Source of the DNA: Iris pallida
Taxonomy: Eukaryota; Streptophyta; Magnoliopsida; Asparagales; Iridaceae
NCBI GenBank assembly: GCA_029216955.1
Contig: JANAVB010010791.1
Location: 8,264,868 to 8,328,867, forward strand
Length of the DNA stretch: 64,000 nucleotides
Direction: 5' to 3'
How positions within the stretch are numbered: position 1 is the stretch's first letter; every line of letters begins with the position of its first letter. The notes under the pieces were generated by a model, which was not told where the DNA came from, did no database searches, and saw only the letters and a list, made by a program, of their open reading frames with translations. Shown here piece after piece: positions 53,937 to 64,000 of this stretch. Made by a program: the position numbers and the translations under genes.

Positions 53937-53958
53937 AATCTCCTCTCCTAAAAAAAAT
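53937..53958 (-). promoter_or_regulatory. Tekay-B polypurine tract
   Basis: Minus strand TTTTTTTTAGGAGAGGAGAT follows GAGGACGAAA, the Tekay-typical run-up to the 3' LTR. Confidence 0.85.
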
Positions 53959-54069
53959 TTCGTCCTCAAAATTCGAAGACCCAAAAATAAATCTCAGTAA
54001 ATCACAAAAGATCCAAACACCAGTCATTTATTGAAAATATAATTTTAAAAGAAATATAGTACAATCAAA

Positions 54070-55650
54070 TCAATGAAACAGATTGGGATAGCGCTCCCGC
54101 ATCTCGTCTTCGCGCTCCCATGTGGACTCTTCCGGAGAGTGATGTCTCTACATGACGCGGACAAGTGGAATAGTCTGGTTCCGAAGTTGTTTCTTCCTCC
54201 TATCTAGGATCTCCACTGGCTGCTCCTCGTAGGTCATGCTCGGACCCACCTCTAGCTCTGAATAATCCACCACATGGCTCGGATCTGGAATATAGCATCA
54301 AAGCTGGGATACATAGGAAACGTCGTACACTCCCTCCAAGCTAGCTGGAAGTGCTAGTCGATATGCTACCTCGCCAATCTGCACCGTCACATCGAAAGGC
54401 CCGATGTACCTCAGACTGAGCTTCCCGCCTTTGCCAAATCTGATGATACCCCTGGTCAGCGAGATCTTCAGGAACACTCTATCTCCAATCGCGAACTCAA
54501 GTGGCCGTCTGCTGCTGTCCGCCCAGTGCTTTTGTCGATCCTGTGCAACTCTGAGACACTCTCGGATCAGTCTGACTTTCTCAGCTGAGTCTACCACCAT
54601 CTCTGGCCCAAGCAAAGCCCTCTCGCCAATGTCGTCCCAAGATAAAGGCGTGTGACATCTCCGCCCATATAGCACCTCGAACGGGGTCATCTTGATGCTA
54701 GCCTGATAACTGGTGTTATAGGCAAACTCCACTAGATGTAAATGATCCTCTCACGAACCGCCAAAATTAAGTACGCAAACCTGCAGCATATCCTCCAGTG
54801 TCTGAATAGTCCTCTCGGACTGCCTGTCCGTATGTGGATGATAAGCGGTACTGAACTTCAACTGTGATCCTAAGCTCAGCTGTAGACTCCTCCAGAAGTG
54901 TGATGTGAAGCGGCTGTCTCTGTCTGAAATGATGCTCACCGGCACCCCATGAATTCGTACAATCTGTCGCATGTAGAGGTCTACAACCTTCTCAGTCGAC
55001 AGCCCAACCTTCAACGGAATGAAATGAGCAGACTTCGTCAGTCTGTCCATGATCACCCAAATAGCGTCCTTGCCACTGGGAGTACGGGGTAAACCAAAGA
55101 CGAAGTCCATGGTGATATGCTCTCACTTCCATTCCGGAACAGGTAAAGGCTGGAGTAATCCCGCTGGTCTCTGGCGTTCCGCCTTGACTTGCTGGCACAC
55201 AAGGCATCTGGAAACAAATCTGGCAACCTCTCTTTTCATTCTATACCACCAAACATACTCTCGTAGATTCTTGTATATCTTGGTAGACCCAGGATGAATA
55301 GAATATTGCGACTGGTGGGCCTCCTGTATCACTTCCTCCCACAAGTCCGTGGGCACACACAACTGGGTTCCGTGCCTCAGGGATCCATTCTCTGCAATGG
55401 TGAAGTCGTCAAGCAATCCTGCCTCCGCTTGAGCTCTAAGACATCGGAGTCCCTCATCAAGAAACTGGGTCTCCTTGATCTTCTCTAACAGTCCTGACTG
55501 TATCTGCATGTGTATCAGCTGCCCTCCTACTCCTGGTAGAACAATCTCAATCCCAAGGCTCTCAAGATCTTCTAGAAGATGCCGGTCCATAGTGAGTAAC
55601 ATAGCAACATGATATCGACTAAGTGCATCTGCCACCACATTCGCTTTTTC
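54070..55650 (-). pseudogene. Tekay-B integrase with chromodomain-like C-terminus
   Basis: In order it has [10 protein letters not shown], the HHCC region (EAHQSQYSIHPGSTK, then CLVCQQVKAERQRPAGLLQP), the core with Asp in [12 protein letters not shown], Asp in SDRDSRF and Glu in SERTIQ, then GDRVFLKISLTRG (GPY/F-like) and a chromodomain-like end with EQPVEILDRR, then WEREDEMRERYPNLF. Such a domain directs insertion to heterochromatin marks in known chromoviruses. Stops are at about 55123, 54751, 54298 and 54130. A 1-nt frameshift near 55650 separates it from RNase H. Confidence 0.9.
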
Positions 55651-56900
55651 GGGTGGTACTGCAGATTGATGTCGAAATCCTTCATGAGTTCCAGCCATTT
55701 GTGTTGCCTCATATTCAGCTCCTTCTGAGTTAAAACATACTTCAGGCTTTTGTGGTCCGTGAAGATGTCCACTCTCTCCCCATACAAATAGTGCTTCTAC
55801 AGTTTCAAGGCAAAATTGACTGCTGCAAGCTCCAAGTCATGTGTGGGATAATTCTTCTCATGGGGCATCAACTGTTTAGAAGCATAAGCAATGACCCTCT
55901 TGTTCTGCTCAAGCACACATCCCAGGCCTTTTCCTGAAGCATCGCTGTAGATGACGAATCCTCCCGATCCAGATGACAAAGCTAAAACTGGCGCTGTCGT
56001 GAGTCTTCTCTTCAATTCTTCAAATGCTGACTGGCAGGCGTCGCTCCAGATGAACTCTTCGTCCTTCCTCGTAAGCTTCGTAATAGGCTCTGATATCCTG
56101 GCAAAATCCTTTACGAACTTCCTATAGTATCCTGCTAGACCCAGAAAACTATGAATCTCTGCTACCGACTTGGGAGGTGCCCATGCTTCAACTGCTTCAA
56201 TCCTCTTGGGATCCACAGAAATCCCTTCACCAGTCACCACATGCCCTAGAAAATCTACTATGTCTAAGAAAAACTCACACTTCGAGAGTTTCCCGTACAG
56301 CTTCTCCATCCGCAGAATCTCTAACACAATCCGCAGGTGCTCCACATGCTCCTCCTCAGTCTTTGAATAGATCAAAATATCGTCAATAAAGACTACGACA
56401 AACTTGTCTAGATACTTTTGAAAAACTTTATTCATCAAGTTCATAAACACTGTTGGGGCATTAGTGAGTCCGAACGGTATCACCAGGAACTCATACTGGC
56501 CGTATCGGGTGTTGAAAGCTATCTTCGGAATATCTTGCTCCCGTACCTTCATCTGGTGATATCCCGACTGAAGATCAATCTTGGAAAAGACCTTCGCTCT
56601 ACTAAGCTGGTCAAACAGCTCATCAATCTGCGGCAAATGGTATTTATTCTTGATGGTGATGTTATTGAGTGTACGGTAATCGATACACATTCTCACAGTC
56701 CCATCCTTCTTGGGCACAAAGAGTACCGGTGCTCCCCAGGGTGGAGCACTGGACCGAATAAAACTCTTGCCCTCTAGCTCATCAATCTGGGCCTTCAACT
56801 CTGCAGCTGCCTTCGGGTTGATCTTGTAACAATGCTGAGACATCGGTGCTGATCTGGGCACTAGGTCGATGCTGAACTCCATGTCTCGATCTGGCGACAA
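55651..56900 (-). pseudogene. Tekay-B reverse transcriptase and RNase H
   Basis: It has [42 protein letters not shown] and the catalytic FIDD box ([11 protein letters not shown], near 56380), then [12 protein letters not shown]. RNase H begins [13 protein letters not shown] (near 55965). A stop at 55797 interrupts it before [17 protein letters not shown]. The stop at 56901 separates it from the protease part in the same frame. Confidence 0.92.
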
Positions 56901-57935
56901 TCATGGTAGCTCCTCGGAGAAGACGTCGAGAAACTCCACGATAAATGGATGCGACAACTCCTGGTCTTCTACAACAGCTTCGAAGTAGACTCTCTCTGGC
57001 CTCTCTGTAACTCGTCTGCTGATCTTAAACAGTGGAACTCCTGGCGGGCTGAAGATCACCTTCCCCTCATGGCAGTCTATTACGGCAAACTGCTCGCTCA
57101 TCCAGTCGATGCCGAGGACTATATCAAATTCGAACAATGGCATCACTAGAAGTCGAGCCCTAATCTCTCTCCCAGCAATAGTAATAGGGCAATCCACCAT
57201 CTCACTCAATGGCACTACTCCTCCTCCTGTCATAATCCGACAATTCCTCCTAGTGGGCTTGGGTGTGAAGCCGTGTCTATACAGAAACTCATATGATACG
57301 AAGCTATGTGTGGCTCCAGAATCAAACAATACAATGGCAGAGAAGGAATATAAAAGTATAGAACCTGTGATCACATCTGGCACTGCCTCGTCCTCCCCAA
57401 CTGCAGTCATGAAGTAAGCACGTCCCTGCTGTAGTCCTCTTCTCTGCTGACGCTGTGCAAACTGCTGCTTCTGAGTGGGTAAAACCGGTCCTTTCTGTGG
57501 TACAGCTGGTAGAGCTCTGGGTGGTGCAGGTGGTAGTCCTCCAGCTCCTCTAGGTCCTCCAGTCAGTCTAGCTGCAGCCTGTAGGCAATCCCTCATTTGG
57601 TGTGCGTCTGATCCACAGAATAAATAAAGCCCGATCCTCTTGCGGCACTCGTCGAAGCGGTGTCCCGGCCGGTAACAGAATGTGCAAGTAACTGCCTGCT
57701 GCTGTCTCTGATGCTGATGTGCAGGAGCTCTGGCTTGACGGTGATGCTGCTGTGTCGGCTGCTGTGGCCTCTCCTGAATATGAGTCTGGACCCTCTTCGC
57801 TCGAGCCTGGAAACTGCTACTGCCTACGTTGCGATCCCCCTTCAGCTTCGGATCTGCCTCCTTCTCTATAGCCTGAGCAATCTTGAGGATGCTCGCATAG
57901 GTCGTCGCCTGACTAATCGCCACCGCATGTCGCAT
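56901..57935 (-). pseudogene. Tekay-B gag zinc-knuckle region and protease
   Basis: The same frame as gag. The first knuckle is CTFCYRPGHRFDEC. The second reads YLFCGSDAHQMRDC, where Tyr replaces the first Cys, so it probably no longer binds zinc. The protease active site is FDSGATHSF (Asp codon at 57321-57323), then LVMPLFEFDIVLGIDWM. The frame ends at the stop at 56901 before RT. Confidence 0.9.
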
Positions 57936-58031
57936 CTCCCAGGTAAGACCCTTCTTGAATCTCCAAGTTCTGTCCTCCGACGCTCTGACTAAGTTCTTCG
58001 CGAACCTGCTGAGTCGAATAAACTCTGAAGT

Positions 58032-58688
58032 TTACTGCGCAACCGTCATCGTCCCCTGCTGCAGCATCTCGAACTGCATCCTCAGCTTATCCCGCTCCAT
58101 CTCTAGGAAAAACTTCTCCTTGAACAGAGTTTTAAGATCTGTCCAAGGCACCTGGGGCTCCGCCAACAGAGGCTCCTCCCGGCACCAAGCTCTGGCCAAG
58201 TCGAAGAGTCGCATGCTAGCCACCTCCACCTTCAGGTTCTCCGGAATCTGCACCATCTTCAAGGTCCTCTCCGTATTCTCCAGCCATTCATCCGCATAGA
58301 TGATCCCCTCGTTGCCCCAAAAGTCCATCGGGCAGAGGTTCTGGTACTCCTTGGCCGTCCCTGGTCTCGGTGCTGCTGGTGCTGCACGTGCTGCTGGAGC
58401 TGGTGCTGCCGGCTCTCTGGACCTGAGTGCGTCGACGATAGTCGCTCTGAACTGTGCGGCCTGCTGACTCTGAGCCTCCCTGAACTGCACAGCCTGGTAA
58501 TTCTGGGCCTCCATAAACTGCAGGAACATCACCATTACCTGAGCGTCGTCAAACATTATCGTCGAAGGTAGCGACAGAAAGATCGGAGGCGGTGGTGTAA
58601 GCTGATCTGCTGGAACGTCCGGTGCAGCCTGCTGATCCGAACTGCCTACGATTCCGAGCTGATCTGCGGTCTTCCTCGTAGTGACCAT
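58032..58688 (-). pseudogene. Tekay-B gag, capsid part
   Basis: Start chosen at MVTTRKTADQLG (58688), the usual short N-terminus before a proline/glutamine/alanine-rich stretch. The capsid domain (Retrotrans_gag) spans about 58300-58030: DFWGNEGIIYADEWLENTER, ASMRLFDLARAWC, FKEKFFLEMERDKLRMQF. A stop at 58032 (VAQ end) separates it from the rest of the capsid, which continues in frame. Confidence 0.88.
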
Positions 58689-58829
58689 CCTGTAATAGAA
58701 AGAAAACTTCATGATTGATAAAAACCTAATCTACCAGAAAATATAAATGTTTATATAATAACCATATGTACCCGTTGTACCCGATTTCCTATACTGTGAT
58801 TCAAGTTTCCCTAGTTTAATCAAGTCCCC

Positions 58830-58891
58830 CAATAGTACTCTAATACCTAGGTACTATTAGGATAGACCTGTATGGGCCACCACTAAAAATA
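58830..58891 (-). promoter_or_regulatory. Tekay-B leader and primer-binding site candidate
   Basis: After the LTR the minus strand has TTTTTAGTGGTGGCCCATAC, then TAGGTATTAGAGT (58834-58846), similar to the initiator tRNA-Met site TTGGTATCAGAGC. The leader phrase is shared with Tekay-A. Confidence 0.6.
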
Positions 58892-61800
58892 TGTCACGAC
58901 CCGCTCCCGAATAATCAGATACAAGTCGGACACGCCCAGTCTTCGTCGTTAGACACGATGAAGTAAGCTGTACCAATCTAAGGAAATCTAACCAGATAAT
59001 CAAGACAAGTATGAAAACACAGCATCTATATACGTATCCCAATCCAGAGTAAAGTACAAGTCTCAGAATTTATTACATTCCAGCAGAATAAAAGACAGAG
59101 TCTACTAGTCTCAAATACAAGGTAAAATATAAAGTGCTAATGGTAAAGCTCTAGGCTTCTGCAGCCTCTAAGTCAAGAGCAACCCCAGCTAGCTCTCCTG
59201 CATCAACTGGCTCCCGGCCATAATAAGTATCGCACAGGGCCTCCAACTCACTGCAACATATCCTATTTAGGAGCGGAGCAAAGTACAGTTCTAGGTAATG
59301 AAACATGAACATGACATGAACAGAGTACAGGAGTACATGAAATGAAATACATGAATGAATATGAAAGTACAGGAAAGTAGTACAGGAACTATAGTATATG
59401 AATGTAAAGTACAGGAACATGTAAAGTACAGGAAATATAATGTACATAAAATGAAACTATAATCCTGTAGTACCAGACATGATAAGTGCACAATATCGAA
59501 ATACATCTAGTCCATGGGACCGGCTAGGGTGAGAACATACACAGGAGTACATGAATATGGTACGACTTAGGGCCCGCGTGCACGATGCGAGGCCTAAGCT
59601 AGGCACATGAATATAGTAACCAGGATTGGTCACATGGCTAGTGTATTTCCCCCATCCGACACTAATAAGTACAAGAACAAGAGTACAAGAGTACCTGATA
59701 TCGTGCCATGACGTGTCACAAGAAAGAGTACAAGAATGTAAATGCACAAAACCGTAGAAAAGTACTTACCTGGCTCCGGGAAAGTACGGGTAGTCAAGGA
59801 AGCTGGATAATCTCCTGTTTTATATATTGGTACAAGTAGATAAGTCAATAATTCAAAATAGTTATTTCTAGTCTAGAAGAAATACTTTAATGTAATCCTT
59901 AATTTACACTAACTTACCTTGTATTCATAACTCTATCTTACAATTTATACAATTACAATAATATCCTAAAATGCAAGATAACTAATCTATCTATCTATAC
60001 CATAAAGTCCCACAAAGATTAACTCTTATGTACTGCATTGGGTTCAAAATATGGTAGCTGGCAACTACTTCTATTTCAGGTGATAATTGCCCAACACAAT
60101 CTCATGTGAACATCAGTTATGGTTTTAGTTCACTTCAAAACACTTGCTATACCCCTAAAATCTTACTAAAATACTATAGTCCTGCTCAGGACTGGTACAG
60201 TCCTTTGTCAAGACTAAATCCAGGTTCTAATCTTCACCCTTATCAGCCATCAGTTAAACTCAATACTATGCTAATTTAATATCAGTCCTATAGTAGCTTA
60301 ATGCAACTCAATTTCCTGGACTAACAGTCTTACATAACCTTTTAGTTCAACAAAAACCCATACATTCTTCTGAGTTTCCCTGCACATCAAGGTGATTCAC
60401 CCTTCCTCCTTACACTCTACTTCAAATTTGGACCAGCCAATATCATTCAATTTCAGTCCCTGGTATATGAGTCCCAGATTTCAAACATAAAAAAAAATAG
60501 TTCAAACCAAAAATGAATTTCAAAAACTGTTATCAGCAACCATAATATTCTTACTAAAATTAAATACAATTTAGAATTTTAACTCCATAACAGAGTTTAA
60601 GAATTTATTCAAAACTCATCATAGGATTTAATACAATTCAACAACCAAAACATAAACAATCGAAAATAAGCTCCAATTGCACAACAAAATTTAATTAAGA
60701 AGTTAATTGGTACGGTCTGCTCCCTGCTACTCCCCAAATTCCTACTCCAAGAACAACAACACACGCACACAGTCTGGACACGAGCACCACTTGGACTCGA
60801 ATAAAACTTGGACACGAACATCACGCACACAGACACGAACCACCATTCAAGACCCAGCCCTGGCCAACACCCCGTATTTAAACACAGAATACAAGATTTA
60901 GAAATCAACAGAATAATAGCATAGGTACCTGGAAATAGGGAATCACTGGTAGGTCGAGAATGTGCCCCCACGCGTCGGATACAATCTTTCGACTCGATCG
61001 ATTTCAAAACCACTAAATCAGACATCAACAGAGGAAGAATCGATTAATCGATCAATTTCAATGAGTACAAAAATATGTACAGTAATGAACTCACCAAGGG
61101 TGATCAATGATTCCTTGAGAGTTAATCACTGGATCCGTAGGGAATCCTGCTCGAGTCTGTAACAGCAGTTCCGATCACTCAATTCCGAAAATTAAAACAA
61201 CGATCATTGATCTAAAATTTTGGATCGATAATCAAGATTTCAAAGCAAGTAGGAAGGAATTGTTCAAATAGAAACTCACAAGCAAGATTGTCGAACGATC
61301 GATCACCAGAGAGATCCTGTCCCGCCGTCGAAGAAGATCGAGTCCGTCATCACTGCTGATGCTGCACTTCACCGGAGAAGAGAGCTTCGCTGCCGTCTGA
61401 ACTCGTGGAGTGGTTGTCGCCGACGAGTAGTCGACGTCGGAGAAGGATGTTGTCGACTGACAGCTGGCCGATAGGTGGAGTGCCGTCGGCTTGAAGCTCG
61501 CCGAGATCTGGACGAAACTCCTAGTCGCCGGAGAAGATCGCCGCCGGCATCAAACAAAATTAGGGTTAGGGCTTGGAGCTTGGCGAGATTTGGAGAAGAA
61601 CCCTCTCGAAAATTTTAGAAAGAATGAGAGGAGAATACTCTCTCTCCTCCGTAGCCGGCTTATAAAAAGAGAAAATGTGCATTTTGCACATTACCCCCCC
61701 CCCCCCCGCTCAACCGGATTTGCTTAATAGCCCCCCTTAATAATTTAAGCGAAAATACCCTCTTCTTCTCCAAGAATTGCAGAATACTAAAGAAATCAGT

Positions 61801-62006
61801 TAGGATATTTCTAAAATTGAGTAGGGTCCACTATTTGGTTATAACAAACTTTTGAATTTGAAAATTTTGCTCAAAATTTAATTCCCTCCAAAATAGGTCA
61901 CCAAAATTTATTATTTAAAATTAACTTATTATTTGAAACTTAAATCAACAATTGTAATTTATTAGAAATCGAATTTATTTTCTCAAAACCGGAAAGTGGA
62001 GTTATA
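58892..62006 (-). repeat. Tekay-B 5' LTR (3115 bp)
   Basis: It aligns end to end with 50813-53936. The start reads TATAAC in place of TGTAAC. It carries a 14-base C run (61694-61707) where the other LTR has 18. Confidence 0.92.
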
Positions 62007-62011
62007 CAGTG
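62007..62011 (+). repeat. Tekay-B target-site duplication, right copy
   Basis: CAGTG, matching 50808-50812. Joining the flanks over one copy gives one uninterrupted Tat-A frame. Confidence 0.9.
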
Positions 62012-63299
62012 TTAGACTCTACCACTTCGTCGAGGATTTCGTCATAGAGTTTGGATGATTCTGGCACCGGATGAGCTGCTAGGAAATCAGCTAATGCTTG
62101 GCCTTTTACTGCCTTCTGAGGAACGAAAAGCATATCATATAGAGTCAACAATATTGCCCATGAGCTAAACGAGAATTGAGAGAGCCCGGTTTCGTCATGA
62201 GTATTCTGAGAGGGTTAACTTTGGATATAATATGGATAGTCTACCCAGACACATAGTGGAGTGTCTTCAGGATGGCAAATAGTAGTACAAGGCATTCCTT
62301 CTCCACCGGTGCGTATCTGTGTTCGGCACCCACTATTGTGCGGCTGATGTAGTAGATTGTCTGTTCATGGCTGCCTTCATTCTTCTGTGCAAATAGGGCG
62401 CCAAGAGAATGGTCCATAGCACGGACATATAGTAAGAAGGGCTTCCCCATTATTGGAGCAACCAATACTGGAGGGCTTGTAAGATACACCTTGATGTCGT
62501 CGAATGTGCGTTGACATTGTTCAGTCCAGACGAAAGATACGCCTTTCTTCATGAGCTGAGTGAATGGTTGACACCTTCCGGAGAGGTTCGAAATGAATCG
62601 TCTGATGTAGGCTAGCCTTCCTTGTAGTCCGCGTAGCTCTTTGAGGTTTCTTGGAGGATACATATCGAGGATAGCCTTCACTTTCTTCGGGTCCAGATGT
62701 ATATCCTTTGAAGTGATGACGAAGCCAAGGAACTTGCCGCTGGAGACTCCCAGAAAAGACTTGGTTGGATTCATCTTGAGTTGGTGTGCAAGCATTAGTT
62801 CGAACACCGTTCTCAAGTCTTGGAGGTGGTTGCCCTTGAGACGACTTTTAACTGCAATATCGTCTACGTAGCACTCCACAATTTTGCGCAAATGATCGCA
62901 AAAAATTATGTTCATGGCTCGCTGGTTTGTCGCCACCGTATTTTTCAATCCGAAGGGCATCACCGAATAGCAGTATACCCCCAACGGTATTCGAAAAGAT
63001 GTGTGCTTCTCATCGTCGGGGAACATCTTGATCTGGTTGTAGCCTGAGAACCCATCCATGAAGGACATCCGCTCGAAGCCGCAAGTATTGTCGATCATTA
63101 CGTTGGTGATCGGTAAAGGGAACTCGTCCTTCGGGTATACAGAGTTCAAATTACGGTAATCGATACAGACTCGAACTTTACTGTTCTTTTTTATGACTGG
63201 AACGATGATGGTAATCCAGTCTGGGTGTTGTTCTTCGCGAATGAATCCACTGTCAATGAGCTTCTTGACTTCATTCTCGATGGTCTCCATGACGTCTGG
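62007..63299 (-). pseudogene. Tat-A reverse transcriptase and RNase H
   Basis: Reading from 63290 it has IREEQHPDW, VCIDYRNLN, MDGFSGYNQI, MPFGLKN, YVDDIAVKSR (YVDD at residues 141-144 of this frame), FLGFVITSK, and RNase H with FLLYVRAMDHSLGALFAQ and EKECLVLLFAI. A stop lies at about 62241, then VPQKAVKGQALADFLAAHP. It joins the second RNase H across Tekay-B. A stop near 63299 separates the linker in the same frame. The catalytic YVDD is intact. Confidence 0.9.
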
Positions 63300-64000
63300 T
63301 CAGAATCGTCGTTGTTGCTGCTTCACTGGCTTAGCTTTAGACGAAATATTCAGATGGTGTATGGCGACTTTAGGGTCCAAGCCTGGCATGTCTTCATAGC
63401 TCCATGCGAAGACGTCGATGTATTCTCTTATAAGCTGTATAAGAGATTGGTGTTCGTCGCCAGATAAACTTTTGTTGATGAAGATTGGTTTGAAAGATGA
63501 TTTATCTCCTAGATTAACTTGGATGACTTCGTCTTCGGTAGGTGGTTCACGTTGTTCGAAGTACAGCTCCCAACTAGTATCCATCTTTTGAGCCCATTGT
63601 TCAAGCTCGATCGATTGGACATCATCCATAATTTGGTCAATAAAAACCATATTGACAGACCGAGTTGTTTTGATCATGTCGCCAATGCTGGAGTCTGAGT
63701 CCCAAAGGGAGGAATCAGAAGAATGAGAACAACGATCTGCTTCATCATTTGATCTTTTGGGAGTTGTTAGAGGAGTGATATAACCAAACCAACACCGCTT
63801 CATTGATAGTAGTTCTCGGGTTTACCGGAAGGAGCAAAGTGTCGTATTGGCAACCGTCGTCTTCGGCCGTAATTTAGCCCCTTGTCGCTTTTGATGTCAT
63901 ATCCCATGTTCTGGACGGTATTCTTGGCCTGCCAACTATACCGAAAAAGTTGTATTTTTCCAGAGTCATAGTCAGCTTCTGTGTTGTGCTTGGGAGAAGT
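63300..64000 (-). pseudogene. Tat-A protease-RT linker with G-patch-like motif, partial
   Basis: The minus strand from the window edge has NMGYDIKSDKGLNYGRR (G-patch-like, 63820-63900), then PIRHFAPSGKPENYY and a stop. The frame FGYITPLTTPKRS leads to YIDVFAWSYEDMPGLDP, the usual run-up to Tat RT. Tat-C has the same G-patch-like block. Protease and gag lie beyond the window. Confidence 0.75.

Larger units (their letters stand above)
50813..62006 (-). mobile_element. Tekay-B: full-length chromovirus inserted in Tat-A (11.2 kb)
   Basis: The LTRs at 50813-53936 and 58892-62006 begin TGTAAC or TATAAC and end GGGTCGTGACA on the minus strand. CAGTG flanks both sides. The single gag-pol frame (58688 to 54070) carries gag, protease, RT, RNase H, integrase and a C-terminal chromodomain-like region, the Tekay/Del signature. 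It holds one frameshift and seven stops. The LTRs differ by several percent by eye, so the insertion is not very recent. Confidence 0.93.
45145..64000 (-). mobile_element. Tat-A: Ty3/gypsy Tat element, runs off the right edge
   Basis: A minus-strand element. Reading from its 3' end it has the 3' LTR (45145-45873), polypurine tract, antisense extra genes, hairpin array, integrase, second RNase H (interrupted by Tekay-B at 50813-62006), RNase H, RT, and a linker with G-patch-like motif at 63820-63960. Gag and the 5' LTR are outside the window. Protein motifs are close to Tat-B, yet LTR and spacer differ strongly, so it is a related but separate family. Confidence 0.85.

Noticed and set aside
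58892..62006. Host gene candidates within the right Tekay-B LTR
   Set aside because: The whole segment aligns with the left LTR. Frames are short and differ between copies.

Overview
No host gene was recognised in this window. It is a retrotransposon-dense block of a plant nuclear genome, most likely a large-genome angiosperm and probably a eudicot. The lineages present (Ty3/gypsy Tekay/Del chromoviruses, Ty3/gypsy Tat elements with a second archaeal-type RNase H, a SIRE/Maximus-like Ty1/copia element, a CACTA transposase and MITE-like elements) support this. No rRNA, tRNA or CRISPR array was seen. The species cannot be named from the sequence.

Layout. 1-4251: AT-rich anonymous DNA with microsatellites and a possible old LTR remnant. 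4252-14202: Tekay-A (+), a non-autonomous element with a 4.36-kb 5' LTR, a gag relic, no pol, and a 3' LTR cut off at 14202. 14203-21086: Tat-C (+), a rearranged fragment. It carries an antisense extra ORF, a polypurine tract (PPT), one LTR, gag, protease and linker. It ends in an inverted tRNA-end/U5-R hairpin that resembles minus-strand strong-stop cDNA. 21087-22969: 5' part of a CACTA TNP2-like transposase (-). 22970-27357: a diverged Tekay-type LTR with neither internal region beside it, carrying a 911-bp PIF/Harbinger-like element. 28022-about 45144: a SIRE-like copia element that lost integrase and reverse transcriptase. It is split by Tat-B (30224-42843, +), a nearly full-length Tat element with target-site duplication ACCAC. 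45145-64000: Tat-A (-), running off the right edge and split by Tekay-B (50813-62006, -), a full-length chromovirus with target-site duplication CAGTG.

How the parts relate. In both nested cases, removing the insert and one copy of the duplication brings the host reading frame back into register, so the insertion order is firm. All coding regions carry stops or frameshifts and are labelled pseudogenes.

The most unusual signals are in the non-coding parts of the Tat elements. (1) Arrays of hairpins between integrase and the PPT have a near-constant loop of about 20 nt (CATGTCCTCATTACCTCTGA in Tat-B) and stems that differ from copy to copy yet stay complementary. Two Tat families in the window share them. 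(2) A second hairpin class, flanked by TATTATCC and GGATAATAGG, also has changing but paired inner stems. (3) Short family-specific motifs occur in the LTR U3 and again in the gag start region and/or the antisense-gene promoter. (4) A 13-bp inverted repeat encloses the PPT/U3 border in two families. (5) Antisense extra genes include one with an in-frame GT-AG intron and one next to an inverted copy of gag.
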